Assembly: GCA_965229355.1 (NCBI GenBank)
Contig: OZ245869.1
Location: 3,100,001-3,164,000 of the forward strand
Direction: 5' to 3'
From: GCA-2737725 sp965229355
GTDB taxonomy: Bacteria; Pseudomonadota; Alphaproteobacteria; Rhodospirillales; Rhodospirillaceae
DNA: 64,000 nucleotides
This document shows, one piece after another, positions 33,131 to 42,100 of this stretch. The position numbers were made by a program, and so were the translations under genes. Below the pieces are notes generated by a model, which was given only the letters and a program-made list of their open reading frames with translations, was not told where the DNA came from and did not search any database. Every line of letters begins with the position of its first letter. Positions within the stretch are counted from its first letter, which is position 1.

Positions 33131-34252
33131 TTACAGGCGCTCGGCGACATAGTCAGCGATGGCCAAGCTGGACGTTAAACCCGGCGATTCTATGCCATAA
33201 AGGGCCACAAATCCGTTAACGCCGGTATCGGCTGGGAACTGGATCATGAAGTCTTTCGTAGCCTCGCCCTGGGCTTGGATTTTTGGCCGAATACCGCTGT
33301 ATCCAGGCCGGAGCGAGCCGTCTGGCAGGTCGGGCCAGTATTTGCGGATTGCTTGATAAAAGCTCGCAGCCCGGCCTTCGTTGACGTCATAGTTAATGCT
33401 GTCGATCCATTCGACATCAGGGCCAAACCGCCCCTGACCAGCCAGATCCAAGGTGTAGTGAACGCCCAAACTGTATGCGCCCGGCAGTGGATAAATAAGG
33501 CGCGAGAAGGGGGCCTTACCCGACAAATAGAAGTAATTGCCCTTGGCATAGTGCTGCGGTGGAATGTGTGGGATGGGTAACCCCTTGATACTGCGGCTGA
33601 CTGTTTGCGCGGAGAGGCCAGCGCAATTGATCACGGTTTTGCATTTCAGCGACAGTGGCGCTTCGCCGCCCGTGTGGATAATCACGCCGTCATCGGTCAC
33701 TTCGCCGCCAATGACCGGGCTATTGTAGGCAATCATCGCGCCATGCGCTTCGGCATCGCCCAAGATCGCCAGCATGTAGCCATGACTGTCGATAATGCCT
33801 GTAAGGGGAGAAAGCAGTGCGCCTGCGCACTTTAAATTAGGCTCTAATTTCTGGGCTTCAGGCCCCGTCATGTAGGTCATGAACACGCCGCTTTGAGCCG
33901 CATGGGCTTGGAGCTTTTTAAGGGGCGCGACTTCTTCCTCGTTGGCCGCAAAGACAATTTTGGTGGTGCGCTTATAGGTCACGCCATAAGCGTGGCAGAA
34001 GGCGTACATTTTATCGCGTCCCTCCACGCACAGCCGTTCTTTTAAGCTGCCATGCGGATAATAAATGCCCGCGTGGATTACCTCACTATTACGCGCACTG
34101 GTGATCGACCCAAACGCCTCTTCCGCTTCAATCAGTAGGACTTCGCGGCCTTTCCGGGCCATGGCCCGGGCCACAGCCAGCCCCACGACCCCGGCCCCGA
34201 TCACGACACAATCTGCAGATTCAGTGGCGACATTTTCAATCTGGGACGACAT
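33131..34252 (-). CDS. FAD-dependent oxidoreductase, L-2-hydroxyglutarate oxidase-like
   Basis: A 373-residue DAO-fold flavoprotein. The FAD site VVIGAGVVGLAVARAMA lies at about 16-32. LIEAEEAFGSITSARNSEVIHAGIYYP matches LhgO-type enzymes (the full stretch exceeds twenty residues; key parts are SARNSEVIHAGIYY). GNYFYL and LIYPLPGAYSLGVHYT are also family traits. LhgO oxidises L-2-hydroxyglutarate and passes electrons to quinone. Divergent from mipZ across 136 nt. Other DAO substrates cannot be excluded. Confidence 0.85.
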   Translation of the reverse strand: MSSQIENVATESADCVVIGAGVVGLAVARAMARKGREVLLIEAEEAFGSITSARNSEVIHAGIYYPHGSLKERLCVEGRDKMYAFCHAYGVTYKRTTKIVFAANEEEVAPLKKLQAHAAQSGVFMTYMTGPEAQKLEPNLKCAGALLSPLTGIIDSHGYMLAILGDAEAHGAMIAYNSPVIGGEVTDDGVIIHTGGEAPLSLKCKTVINCAGLSAQTVSRSIKGLPIPHIPPQHYAKGNYFYLSGKAPFSRLIYPLPGAYSLGVHYTLDLAGQGRFGPDVEWIDSINYDVNEGRAASFYQAIRKYWPDLPDGSLRPGYSGIRPKIQAQGEATKDFMIQFPADTGVNGFVALYGIESPGLTSSLAIADYVAERL

Positions 34253-34388
34253 TTGTACTGGTCACAAAAAAGTAGTGTGAAAACGCATTCTTAGCTTTAT
34301 CACACAGTCTGAAGGCGGTTGCCCAGACGGTCAAGAATTCCGCGCAAGCTATGGGCCCTCGAATTGAGTTTCTGCGCTGCGAATTGAA

Positions 34389-35273
34389 GTGAGTGATACG
34401 GCTAATATGACATCTTTGAAGTCAGCTTCTGGTCCTAAGGTTATTGTCTTCGGCAACGAAAAAGGCGGTACCGGTAAATCTACCCTGGCCATGCATGTGG
34501 CAGTCGCGCTGATGGTGCGTGGATTCAAGGTCGCAACTATTGACCTTGATGCCGGACAGGGGACCATGTCGCGCTACGTGTCTAATCGTAAAGCTTTTGG
34601 TGACCGCACGGCGCAGTCTGTTCCGCAACCTGAGCATCGGTCTATTTTACCTGTGGCGTATCAGGATGGCGATGAAGCGGAATTGGCCAAAGCCATCGGC
34701 GCGCTATCTCATTGCGATTTTGTGGTGATCGATACGCCTGGGTATGACTCGCTGTTGTCACTGGCGGGGCATTCGTACGCCGATATCATTGTCACGCCGT
34801 TGAACGACAGCTTGATTGATTTGGATGTGCTTGCGACCGTTGATCCCATCAAAAAGGTGATCGCGCGCCCCAGCCGTTTTTCTGAACGCGTATGGAAAGC
34901 TAAACAAATTCGTGCTCGCCGTGATGGGGGCCAGATTGATTGGGTCGTGGTGCGCAATCGTCTGGGCCATTTGGATGCGCGCAACAAACGCCTGGTGGGT
35001 GAGTTGGTTGATCAACTCGCCCGCCGTATTGGCTTCCGTGTTGCACAAGGCATTACGGAACGCGTGATTTACCGCGAGATGTTCTTGGATGGGTTGACCG
35101 TCGAAGATCTGTCGGTGCTAAACACAGGTGGGCAGTTGGCCATGTCGCACGTGGCGGCCCGCGCTGAAATCAGAACATTGTTGGATGCTTTGGGTTTGTC
35201 TGAGCTGGAAGATGCGCCTATATCGGAAGATGTAGCCGTGGATCACAGTAACCCGACACATGCCGCCGCCTGA
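34389..35273 (+). CDS. mipZ: MipZ/ParA-type division-plane positioning ATPase
   Basis: A 294-residue deviant Walker ATPase. The P-loop is NEKGGTGKSTLAMH (Lys25 is the signature Lys), followed by VATIDLDAGQGTMSRYVSNR and VVIDTPGYDSLLS. In Caulobacter MipZ forms gradients from the ParB-bound poles and blocks FtsZ away from mid-cell. Start GTG 34389 is the longest choice; ATG 34407 (MTSLKSASG) is also possible. The 3' end overlaps the VWA gene by 14 nt, so the three genes mipZ-VWA-dnaJ form one operon. The Ser/Thr-poor tail after 270 is probably disordered. Confidence 0.9.
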   Translation: MSDTANMTSLKSASGPKVIVFGNEKGGTGKSTLAMHVAVALMVRGFKVATIDLDAGQGTMSRYVSNRKAFGDRTAQSVPQPEHRSILPVAYQDGDEAELAKAIGALSHCDFVVIDTPGYDSLLSLAGHSYADIIVTPLNDSLIDLDVLATVDPIKKVIARPSRFSERVWKAKQIRARRDGGQIDWVVVRNRLGHLDARNKRLVGELVDQLARRIGFRVAQGITERVIYREMFLDGLTVEDLSVLNTGGQLAMSHVAARAEIRTLLDALGLSELEDAPISEDVAVDHSNPTHAAA

Positions 35274-35982
35274 TAAGCCATCAGCAAATACGCCCGCGAA
35301 CCGCCCTGTCAGCAGCGGCGTTGCGGCCTTTCTGAAACAAGTGTCTTCATCACCGGTGCCGATTGTGACCGGGCAGCGTGGCCGTTTGATTTTTGCGATG
35401 GACGCAACGGCCAGTCGTGCGCCCTCATGGCATCAGGCCATCGAAATCCAAACTGAGATGTTCAAAGAGGCTGCAACGGTTGGCGGGCTTGATGTGCAGC
35501 TTGCCTACTATCGCGGCATGATGGAATTCGATGTCAGCCCGTGGATGGTTGATGCAATCAAGATGATCGCGCAGATGCGCCGTGTGAGCTTCCTCAGTGG
35601 CCAAACACAGATCGAACGCATCCTCAGTCACGCAAGCGATGAAACGCGCCGCAAGAAGGTGAACGCGGTGGTATTCATCGGTGATGCGATGGAAGAAAGT
35701 GCGGATGCGCTTGAAGCTGCCGCAGGCAAGCTGGGCGTATTAAACGTGCCGGTGTTCATTTTTCACGAAGGTGGGGGCGAGCCTGCGGCATCGACCTTCC
35801 GCCGCGTCGCACAGCTTACAGGCGGGGCATACGACACGTTCGATGCCAACAGTCCGCAGAAACTACGCGATTTACTAAAAGCAGTTGCGATCTATGCTGC
35901 TGGCGGCGCGAAAGCGCTTGCTGATTTTAGCAAACGAGCGGGCGGCGACGTGCTGCGTTTAACATCGCAATTGGGCAGGTAA
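35260..35982 (+). CDS. VWA-domain protein in the mipZ operon
   Basis: A 240-residue cytoplasmic protein with a von Willebrand A fold. The MIDAS loop reads AMDATAS (D-x-T-x-S), with a Thr at the first hydroxyl position. Later VVFIGDAMEESADALE holds the third metal loop, and the C-terminal part carries FHEGGG and TGGAYDTFD. No signal peptide. VWA domains mediate protein contacts, often with AAA+ or chaperone partners. It overlaps mipZ by 14 nt and ends 4 nt before the DnaJ-type gene, so a joint role is likely. Function unknown. Confidence 0.82.
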   Translation: MPPPDKPSANTPANRPVSSGVAAFLKQVSSSPVPIVTGQRGRLIFAMDATASRAPSWHQAIEIQTEMFKEAATVGGLDVQLAYYRGMMEFDVSPWMVDAIKMIAQMRRVSFLSGQTQIERILSHASDETRRKKVNAVVFIGDAMEESADALEAAAGKLGVLNVPVFIFHEGGGEPAASTFRRVAQLTGGAYDTFDANSPQKLRDLLKAVAIYAAGGAKALADFSKRAGGDVLRLTSQLGR

Positions 35983-35986
35983 TCGC

Positions 35987-36727
35987 ATGCTGCCAAGTTT
36001 GCTTTTGGGAATTCTGGTCATTGGTGCTGTGCTGTACTTCTTGAATTGGTACGGCAACGCCAAGACTGAAGAGTTGAAAAAAAGCCTGCGCTGGGGCGGT
36101 ATTGCAATTGGTCTGTTGATTATTGCGGTCTTGGCGATCACCGGTCGCTTGGGCGTCGCGATAGCCTTCTTGGTCGGTTTGTTTGGATGGGCCATGCGCG
36201 CGTTCAGCATGGTGCAGATGGGCCGCCAGATGTCCGGTGCGTTTAAAGGTTTCGCACGCGGCATGGGCGGGGGAGCCAAAGCGAATACATCCCAAGTTCA
36301 ATCCGCATTTCTGAACATGACGCTCGATCACGACACCGGGCACTTGGATGGTCAGGTGGTGCAGGGGCAGTTTTCAGGGCGTGGTCTTTCTAGCCTTGCG
36401 TTTGAAGATTTGATGACACTGGCAACAGAGGTGCGCAGTGACGCTGAGTCGGCTGCATTGCTGGAATCATTTTTAGATCGAGCGCATCCCGACTGGCGTG
36501 ATCGTGGGGCCGCGTCATCTCGGACCGGTGATCGGGCCAGCGCGCCGACCAGCATGATGATGAGCGAGGACGAAGCCCTGCAAATTCTGGGGTTGGCGAA
36601 AGGGGCCAGCACGGACGAGATCAAATCGGCCTATCGTCGACTGATGGCCCAAGTGCACCCCGACAAGGGCGGCACCGACTATTTGGCTGCCAAAATCAAC
36701 GCGGCCAAGGACTTTCTTCTCGGATGA
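35987..36727 (+). CDS. Membrane-anchored J-domain protein
   Basis: A 246-residue protein with two N-terminal transmembrane segments (about 2-22 and 35-72 as one long or two short helices) and a C-terminal J domain (about 195-246) with HPDKGG, the Hsp70-stimulating motif, in a Tim14/Pam18-like place at the very end. The middle holds LDHDTGHLDGQVVQGQFSGR and a helical part. It should recruit DnaK to the inner membrane. Third gene of the mipZ-VWA-dnaJ operon. Which client it serves is unknown. Confidence 0.85.
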   Translation: MLPSLLLGILVIGAVLYFLNWYGNAKTEELKKSLRWGGIAIGLLIIAVLAITGRLGVAIAFLVGLFGWAMRAFSMVQMGRQMSGAFKGFARGMGGGAKANTSQVQSAFLNMTLDHDTGHLDGQVVQGQFSGRGLSSLAFEDLMTLATEVRSDAESAALLESFLDRAHPDWRDRGAASSRTGDRASAPTSMMMSEDEALQILGLAKGASTDEIKSAYRRLMAQVHPDKGGTDYLAAKINAAKDFLLG

Positions 36728-36834
36728 TGAATGGCGCCTGAATAGACCTTAAAAGCTGCCCTGACGGTTGCTCCGGGGGCGTTCGCATGGCACAAAGCCA
36801 ACGGATTTAAAGAACCCGAAGCAAAGGTCGTTGA

Positions 36835-37716
36835 ATGCCAAAACGAGTTCGCAAAGCCGTATTGCCGGTCGCTGGTCTGGGCACGCGTTTCCTTCCTGCC
36901 ACCAAAGTGATCCCAAAAGAAATGATTCCGGTGATCGATAAGCCGGTGGTGCAATACGCGATCGAAGAAGCCCGCGCCGCCGGGATTGAAGAATTCGTTT
37001 TCGTGACCGCTGATGGCAAAGAGTCCATCGCTAACCATTTCTCGGTTCACCCTGTTCTGGAAGCCATGCTGGCTGAGAAGAAGAAAACAGCTGAACTGAA
37101 GGCCGTTACCGATACCACCTTGCCACCGGGCGCGCTTCACATGGTGAAGCAGCACGAGCCGTTGGGCTTAGGGCATGCGGTATGGTGCGCGTGGCAATTA
37201 ATTGGCGATGAGCCGTTCGCGGTGATCTTGCCCGATGACATGGTGTTGTCGACGACGCCTTGCCTCAAACAATTGATTGATGCCCACCAGAAAGTCGGTG
37301 GTCACGTTGTGGCAGTTGAAAACGTTGCTCGCGATCAAACCAATCGTTACGGCATTTTGGATGTGCAGTCGGAAGACGGGAACATCGCCAAAGCCAAAGG
37401 CTTGGTAGAAAAGCCTGACCCGGAGAAAGCTCCGTCAACCCTGGCCATCATTGGCCGCTACATCTTGGACCCTGTCGTGTTCAAAGAACTCGACAAACGC
37501 ACCAAGGGTGCAGGCAATGAAATTCAGCTGACCGATGCCTTGAACCGCACGATTGGTGACGTGCCGTTCCATGGGTATCGGTTTGAAGGTACGCGCTATG
37601 ACTGCGGTACGCGCGTGGGGTTTGTTGAAGCCAACGTTGCCTTTGGTTTAGCGAACGCCGAGATGAAAGGTCGCTTGCGCCCGATCATCGAGCGCCTTTT
37701 GGCTGAATCAAAATAA
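36835..37716 (+). CDS. galU: UTP-glucose-1-phosphate uridylyltransferase
   Basis: A 293-residue UDP-glucose pyrophosphorylase. AVLPVAGLGTRFLPATKVIP carries the nucleotide loop; EMIPVIDKPVVQYAIEEA, the DD(M) site ILPDDMVL, and VEKPDPEKAPS follow the family. It provides UDP-glucose for the next gene (ugd) and for glycans. GAAGCAAAGG lies before the ATG. 26 nt separate it from ugd, so an operon is likely. Full length. Confidence 0.95.
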   Translation: MPKRVRKAVLPVAGLGTRFLPATKVIPKEMIPVIDKPVVQYAIEEARAAGIEEFVFVTADGKESIANHFSVHPVLEAMLAEKKKTAELKAVTDTTLPPGALHMVKQHEPLGLGHAVWCAWQLIGDEPFAVILPDDMVLSTTPCLKQLIDAHQKVGGHVVAVENVARDQTNRYGILDVQSEDGNIAKAKGLVEKPDPEKAPSTLAIIGRYILDPVVFKELDKRTKGAGNEIQLTDALNRTIGDVPFHGYRFEGTRYDCGTRVGFVEANVAFGLANAEMKGRLRPIIERLLAESK

Positions 37717-37742
37717 TAAATTCCTTTTAAGGATAAGCCGTC

Positions 37743-39065
37743 ATGCGCGTTGCGATGATTGGAACCGGATACGTTGGTTTGGTGTCCGGTACCTGCTTTT
37801 CTGAATTCGGCGTGAATGTGATTTGCGTCGACAAAGATGCGGGCAAAATCGAACGCTTGAGAAAAGGCGAGATTCCAATCTTCGAGCCCGGCCTTGATGA
37901 GTTAGTGAAGAACAATATCGAGGGCGGCCGTTTAACGTTCAGCACGAATTTAAGCGAAGCTGTAAAAGGTGCGGATGCAGTGTTTATCGCGGTCGGTACG
38001 CCCACACGCAAAGAAGATGGCGGCGCTGACCTGACTTACGTGTATGCGGCGGCTAAAGAAATCGCAGCCGCGATGGACCAGTACACAGTTGTCGTCACCA
38101 AATCGACTGTGCCTGTGGGCACTGGCCGCGAAGTTGCGCGCATCATCAAAGAAACGCGCCCAGATGCGGACTTTGATGTGGTCTCGAACCCAGAATTTTT
38201 GCGTGAAGGCTCGGCGATCAACGATTTCATGCGCCCAGACCGTGTCGTAATTGGTGCGGAAACGGATCGCGCGCGCGAAGTGATGCGCAAGTTGTACCGC
38301 GCGCTTTACCTGATCGAAACGCCGATCCTGTTCACGAATTTGGAAACGTCGGAATTGGTGAAGTACGCGGCCAATGCGTTCCTGGCCACCAAGATCACGT
38401 TCATCAATGAGATCGCTGACTTATGCGAAAAGGTGGGCGCGGATGTGCACGATGTTTCCAAAGGCATCGGGCTCGATGGTCGTATTGGTAAGAAGTTCCT
38501 GCACCCTGGCCCTGGTTACGGCGGCAGCTGCTTCCCGAAAGATACCCTGGCGCTGACCAAGACAGCACAAGAACACAAAGCACCTATCCGCATTGTCGAG
38601 ACGGTGGCTGAGATCAACGAAACGCGTAAAGTGAAGATGGCGGTGAAGATCATCGCTGCTTGCGGTGGTTCCGTGCGCGGCAAAACCATTGGCATTCTGG
38701 GGCTGACGTTTAAGCCCAATACCGACGATATGCGCGACAGTCCCAGCTTGGATATTGTGCCTGCGTTGCAAACCGCTGGTGCGACAGTGCGCGTGTATGA
38801 CCCCGAGGGGATGCACGAAGCCAAGAAACTGCTGCCCAACGCGATCTTCTGCAAAGATGCATACGACTGCATGACCGGTTGTGATGCCGTGTCACTCTTG
38901 ACCGAGTGGAATCAGTTCCGAAATCTCGACATCAAGCGCATGAAGTCAGTATTGAAAGCGCCGGTGATGGTTGACCTTCGTAACGTCTACAGCCCCGCCG
39001 ATATGGCGGCAGCCGGCTTCCACTACACCTGCGTCGGTCGTCCTTCCGTTCCAGTTGCAACCTGA
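37743..39065 (+). CDS. ugd: UDP-glucose 6-dehydrogenase
   Basis: A 440-residue NAD-dependent enzyme making UDP-glucuronate from the product of GalU. GTGYVGLVSGTCFSEFG forms the NAD site, SNPEFLREGSAI and NAFLATKITFINE follow, and the catalytic Cys sits in GPGYGGSCFPKD. A FKPNTDDMRDSPS segment and the C-terminal UDP-binding domain complete the fold. UDP-glucuronate can feed capsule, EPS, LPS or aminoarabinose synthesis. AAGGATAAG precedes the ATG. Confidence 0.95.
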   Translation: MRVAMIGTGYVGLVSGTCFSEFGVNVICVDKDAGKIERLRKGEIPIFEPGLDELVKNNIEGGRLTFSTNLSEAVKGADAVFIAVGTPTRKEDGGADLTYVYAAAKEIAAAMDQYTVVVTKSTVPVGTGREVARIIKETRPDADFDVVSNPEFLREGSAINDFMRPDRVVIGAETDRAREVMRKLYRALYLIETPILFTNLETSELVKYAANAFLATKITFINEIADLCEKVGADVHDVSKGIGLDGRIGKKFLHPGPGYGGSCFPKDTLALTKTAQEHKAPIRIVETVAEINETRKVKMAVKIIAACGGSVRGKTIGILGLTFKPNTDDMRDSPSLDIVPALQTAGATVRVYDPEGMHEAKKLLPNAIFCKDAYDCMTGCDAVSLLTEWNQFRNLDIKRMKSVLKAPVMVDLRNVYSPADMAAAGFHYTCVGRPSVPVAT

Positions 39066-39079
39066 AACCGTCATCCGGG

Positions 39080-39093
39080 TTGATATAAATCAA
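39080..39093. promoter_or_regulatory. Perfect FNR/FixK box upstream of the MFS pair
   Basis: TTGATATAAATCAA matches the consensus TTGAT-N4-ATCAA at every fixed position. Its centre is 126 nt before the ATG of the first MFS gene. A CRP/FNR-family regulator (FNR, Anr or FixK) could switch the transporters on or off under low oxygen. A possible -10 TTATGA lies at 39128-39133. Confidence 0.65.
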
Positions 39094-39098
39094 TGTGT

Positions 39099-39118
39099 GG
39101 TCAGCGCCTCGGCTGACC
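39099..39118 (+). repeat. Hairpin between ugd and the MFS genes
   Basis: GGTCAGC (39099-39105), 6-nt loop, GCTGACC (39112-39118), perfect. No T-tract follows, so termination of ugd transcription here would be weak. It lies just after the FNR box and may overlap the promoter region. Confidence 0.5.
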
Positions 39119-39212
39119 GCGACAAGATTATGACGGTCTGCTAGGGTCTCGACCATCTTGGGTGCCAGCCGCATTTCGTGCTGGTGCAGATTACTGCAAG
39201 GGGACGATTTCC

Positions 39213-40577
39213 ATGGCTGGACCAATGCCGACGGCAACTGCCGCCGACGTCGCTGCTTCTGAAGCAAACTATCCTAACCCACAGTATGCCTGGTACGTCG
39301 TTTCCGTCATTTGCATTGGTTACATCTTTGCGTTCATTGATCGTATCATTGTTGGCCTTCTGACAGCATCGATCCAAAAGGATCTGCTGCTCACTGATAC
39401 CCAGATGGGTATTTTGCAAGGCATTGCCTTCGCACTGTTCTATACAATTTTCGGTATTCCCATTGGCTGGCTGGTCGATCGTTGGAACCGCAAAACCATC
39501 CTGAGCATCGGCATGACGGTGTGGAGCGTGATGACCGCGGCTTGCGGTTTCGCGGGCACCTTCTGGACGCTCTTTATGGCCCGTGTTGGCGTTGGCATCG
39601 GTGAAGCGACACTAAACCCGTGCGCCTCATCCATCATCGGTGACTATTTCCCGCCGCGCACACGCGCGAAAGCTTTCGGCATTTACGTCATGGGCACGGC
39701 TATCGGCACGGGCCTGACGTATCTTGCCGGCGGTATCGTGTTTGGCTTCTTGGCGAAGTATCAAGTTGTTGATGTCGGCTTCTTCGGTGAGATGAAGCCG
39801 TGGAAGGCGATGTTCCTGTTTATTGGTTTGGCCGGTTTAATTCCGGCTGCGATCTTCTGGCTGACGGTCAAAGAACCGGCGCGCCAGGAAGTCGCTGACA
39901 AGGCGAAGGGCAAAGCCAGCTTCGCTGAGATCAAAACGTTCTTTGCGACGAACAAGCGCGCGTTGATTTGCCACCACGTTGGTATCGCGTTGGTCATCAT
40001 GTCGATCTATGCGTGGGTCAACTGGATGGCGGTGTATTTCGAGCGTATCCATCAATGGGGCCCGGCGAAGTTCGCAATCTCTTACGGTATTCCTGGCCTG
40101 TTCATGGGCGTCATCAGCGCGCTGTCTGCGGGTTGGGTCGCTGGTAAGCTGAAGAAGAGTGGCAATATCGACGGTACTCTGCGGGCTTGTTTGTGGGGCT
40201 GCATCGGGTGCGTCGCTGGTGGCGTGATCGCGCCGCAAATGCCGACACCGGAATTGGCCTTGGCTGTGTTCGTGATCACCGGGCTGTTCGCAAACTATCC
40301 TTCCGTATTGGCTTTAGCTTCCATCAGTGAAATCGTGCCGAACGAAATGCGCGGTTTCGTTACATCCACCTACATCTTCCTGGTTGGTTTGATTTCGTCA
40401 GGTCTCGGCCCGCTGTTGACCGGTTGGGTCACGGACTTTGTGTTCGGCGACAAAATGCGCATTGCGGACTCCCTCAGTCTTGTCACGATTGTGACTGGAA
40501 CTGTGGGCTGCGCCGTGCTCGCTTATGGCTTGAAGGGTTATCGCGAAAGCTTAAGCCGCGTGACCTGGGGCAAGTAA
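39213..40577 (+). CDS. Spinster-family MFS transporter, tandem copy 1
   Basis: A 454-residue, 12-helix major facilitator. ATG 39213 is preceded by AAGGGGAC. Family marks: FAFIDRIIVGLLTASIQKDL in helix 1 and its loop, DTQMGILQGIAFALFYTIFG, the helix 2-3 loop GWLVDRWNRKT and GVGIGEATLNPCASSIIGDY in helix 4-5. Such proteins export lipids or organic acids in other systems; substrate here is unknown. The next gene is a close paralog. A perfect FNR/FixK box lies upstream. Confidence 0.88.
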   Translation: MAGPMPTATAADVAASEANYPNPQYAWYVVSVICIGYIFAFIDRIIVGLLTASIQKDLLLTDTQMGILQGIAFALFYTIFGIPIGWLVDRWNRKTILSIGMTVWSVMTAACGFAGTFWTLFMARVGVGIGEATLNPCASSIIGDYFPPRTRAKAFGIYVMGTAIGTGLTYLAGGIVFGFLAKYQVVDVGFFGEMKPWKAMFLFIGLAGLIPAAIFWLTVKEPARQEVADKAKGKASFAEIKTFFATNKRALICHHVGIALVIMSIYAWVNWMAVYFERIHQWGPAKFAISYGIPGLFMGVISALSAGWVAGKLKKSGNIDGTLRACLWGCIGCVAGGVIAPQMPTPELALAVFVITGLFANYPSVLALASISEIVPNEMRGFVTSTYIFLVGLISSGLGPLLTGWVTDFVFGDKMRIADSLSLVTIVTGTVGCAVLAYGLKGYRESLSRVTWGK

Positions 40578-40619
40578 GCGCGAACGCCTGAGTAAGGCGG
40601 TTTTCGAGGGGGACGGTTG

Positions 40620-41978
40620 ATGACTACAGCACCGGCAACGGCGCCTGCGACGGCGCACGTTTATCCGTCGGCACGTTATTCTTGGTATGTGCTTGGCGTA
40701 ATCTGCTTTGGTTACGTGTTCGCATTCATCGACCGCACGATCCTTGGTTTGCTCGCACCCGCCATTCAAAAAGATCTCGGTATTACGGATACCGAGATGG
40801 GCCTGCTGCAAGGCTTAGGCTTTGCCATTTTCTATACGATTTTTGGTCTGCCGCTTGGTTGGATTAGCGACCGCTATAATCGCAAATGGATTTTAAGCGG
40901 CGGTATGTTTTTCTGGACGGTCATGACTGCTTTCTGCGGTCTTGCGACGGGCTTTAAGTCATTATTTGCAGCACGTGCTGGCGTTGGCGTCGGCGAAGCA
41001 ACCTTGAACCCCTGCGCATCATCGCTGATCTCTGACTATTTCCCGCCCGAGAAACGCCCGCGCGCGTTTGGCTTCTATACGATGTCGACGGCTGTCGCGA
41101 ATATTCTCAGCTACATCATTGGTGGCACCATTCTCGCAGCGCTGGCCGCGTATACATACGTGTCTGTACCGCTGCTGGGTGACTTGAAGCCTTGGCAAGT
41201 GGTGTTCATCATCATTGCTTTGCCTGGATTGATCCCCGTCGCATTGCTTGCAGCGACTGTGAAAGAGCCTGTGCGGTTAGGCCAAGCGGCATCGAAGAAG
41301 GGCCAAGCTACGATTTCTGAAACGTGGGCCTTCATCATGATGAACAAGAAGTCGCTGGGCTTGTTCCTGATTGCCTGCGCGTTGATCATTTTGGAAATCT
41401 ATGGCGCAGCGTACTGGCATGCGACGATCTTTATTCGCGTCTATGGCTGGACACCCGCTGAAACCGCATTCAAGTTTGGCGTGATGAGCGGGCTCATTGG
41501 TATCATTAGCGCTTACACATCTGGCTCGGTTACTAGCTACTTCCGCAAGAAGGGTATGGCTGAAGGCGTGTGGGTTACCGCATTGCTGGGGGCTTTGGGC
41601 TGTACGATTTTTGGCGGCTTCGGTCCCATCATGCCGACATGGCAATTGGCCTTGCCGATTTTGTTGGTGAAGGCGCTGTTCGTGAATTATTCGGCGGCGG
41701 CCGCCATGACGGCCATCAACGAAATCACCCCGAACGAACATCGCGGCTTAGTCACATCCATGTATGTGATTTTGACCGGCCTTGTGGCGCAAGGTATCGG
41801 CCCGCTCGCGGTTGGCCTGGGCAGTGACAAAATCTTTGGCGACCCGATGAAGATAGGCTGGTCCTTGTCCTTGGTGGTGTTTGTCACCGGTATTCTGGCG
41901 ATTGTCTGCTTAGTATGGGGCCGTTCGGCTTATCGCGAAGCTCTGGGCCGTGTGACCTGGGAAGCCAAGGCGAAATAA
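40620..41978 (+). CDS. Spinster-family MFS transporter, tandem copy 2
   Basis: A 452-residue MFS protein 42 nt after its paralog. Shared blocks include FAFIDRTILGLLAPAIQKDL, GLPLGWISDRYNRKW, GVGVGEATLNPCASSLISDY and an almost identical end (LGRVTWEAKAK against LSRVTWGK). ATG 40620 has GAGGGGGA upstream; a TTG three bases earlier is not needed. The pair arose by duplication and probably shares regulation through the FNR box at 39080. Substrate unknown. Confidence 0.88.
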   Translation: MTTAPATAPATAHVYPSARYSWYVLGVICFGYVFAFIDRTILGLLAPAIQKDLGITDTEMGLLQGLGFAIFYTIFGLPLGWISDRYNRKWILSGGMFFWTVMTAFCGLATGFKSLFAARAGVGVGEATLNPCASSLISDYFPPEKRPRAFGFYTMSTAVANILSYIIGGTILAALAAYTYVSVPLLGDLKPWQVVFIIIALPGLIPVALLAATVKEPVRLGQAASKKGQATISETWAFIMMNKKSLGLFLIACALIILEIYGAAYWHATIFIRVYGWTPAETAFKFGVMSGLIGIISAYTSGSVTSYFRKKGMAEGVWVTALLGALGCTIFGGFGPIMPTWQLALPILLVKALFVNYSAAAAMTAINEITPNEHRGLVTSMYVILTGLVAQGIGPLAVGLGSDKIFGDPMKIGWSLSLVVFVTGILAIVCLVWGRSAYREALGRVTWEAKAK

Positions 41979-42061
41979 TAATATAAACCAGTGGTTTAGG
42001 TGCGGTGCGGTCAAGCGTTCTCTGATCGCCCGCCTTGAACCGGCCACACTATTCAGCCATA

Positions 42062-42080
42062 AGCCTGAGCAGTTCAGGCT
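42062..42080 (+). repeat. Hairpin in the leader of the phosphomannomutase gene
   Basis: AGCCTGA (42062-42068), loop GCAGT, TCAGGCT (42074-42080). A perfect 7-bp stem followed by TTCATGTG, 20 nt before the start codon. It could slow translation or be a remnant terminator of the MFS operon. Confidence 0.45.
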
Positions 42081-42100
42081 TTCATGTGTGTCCATATCTC

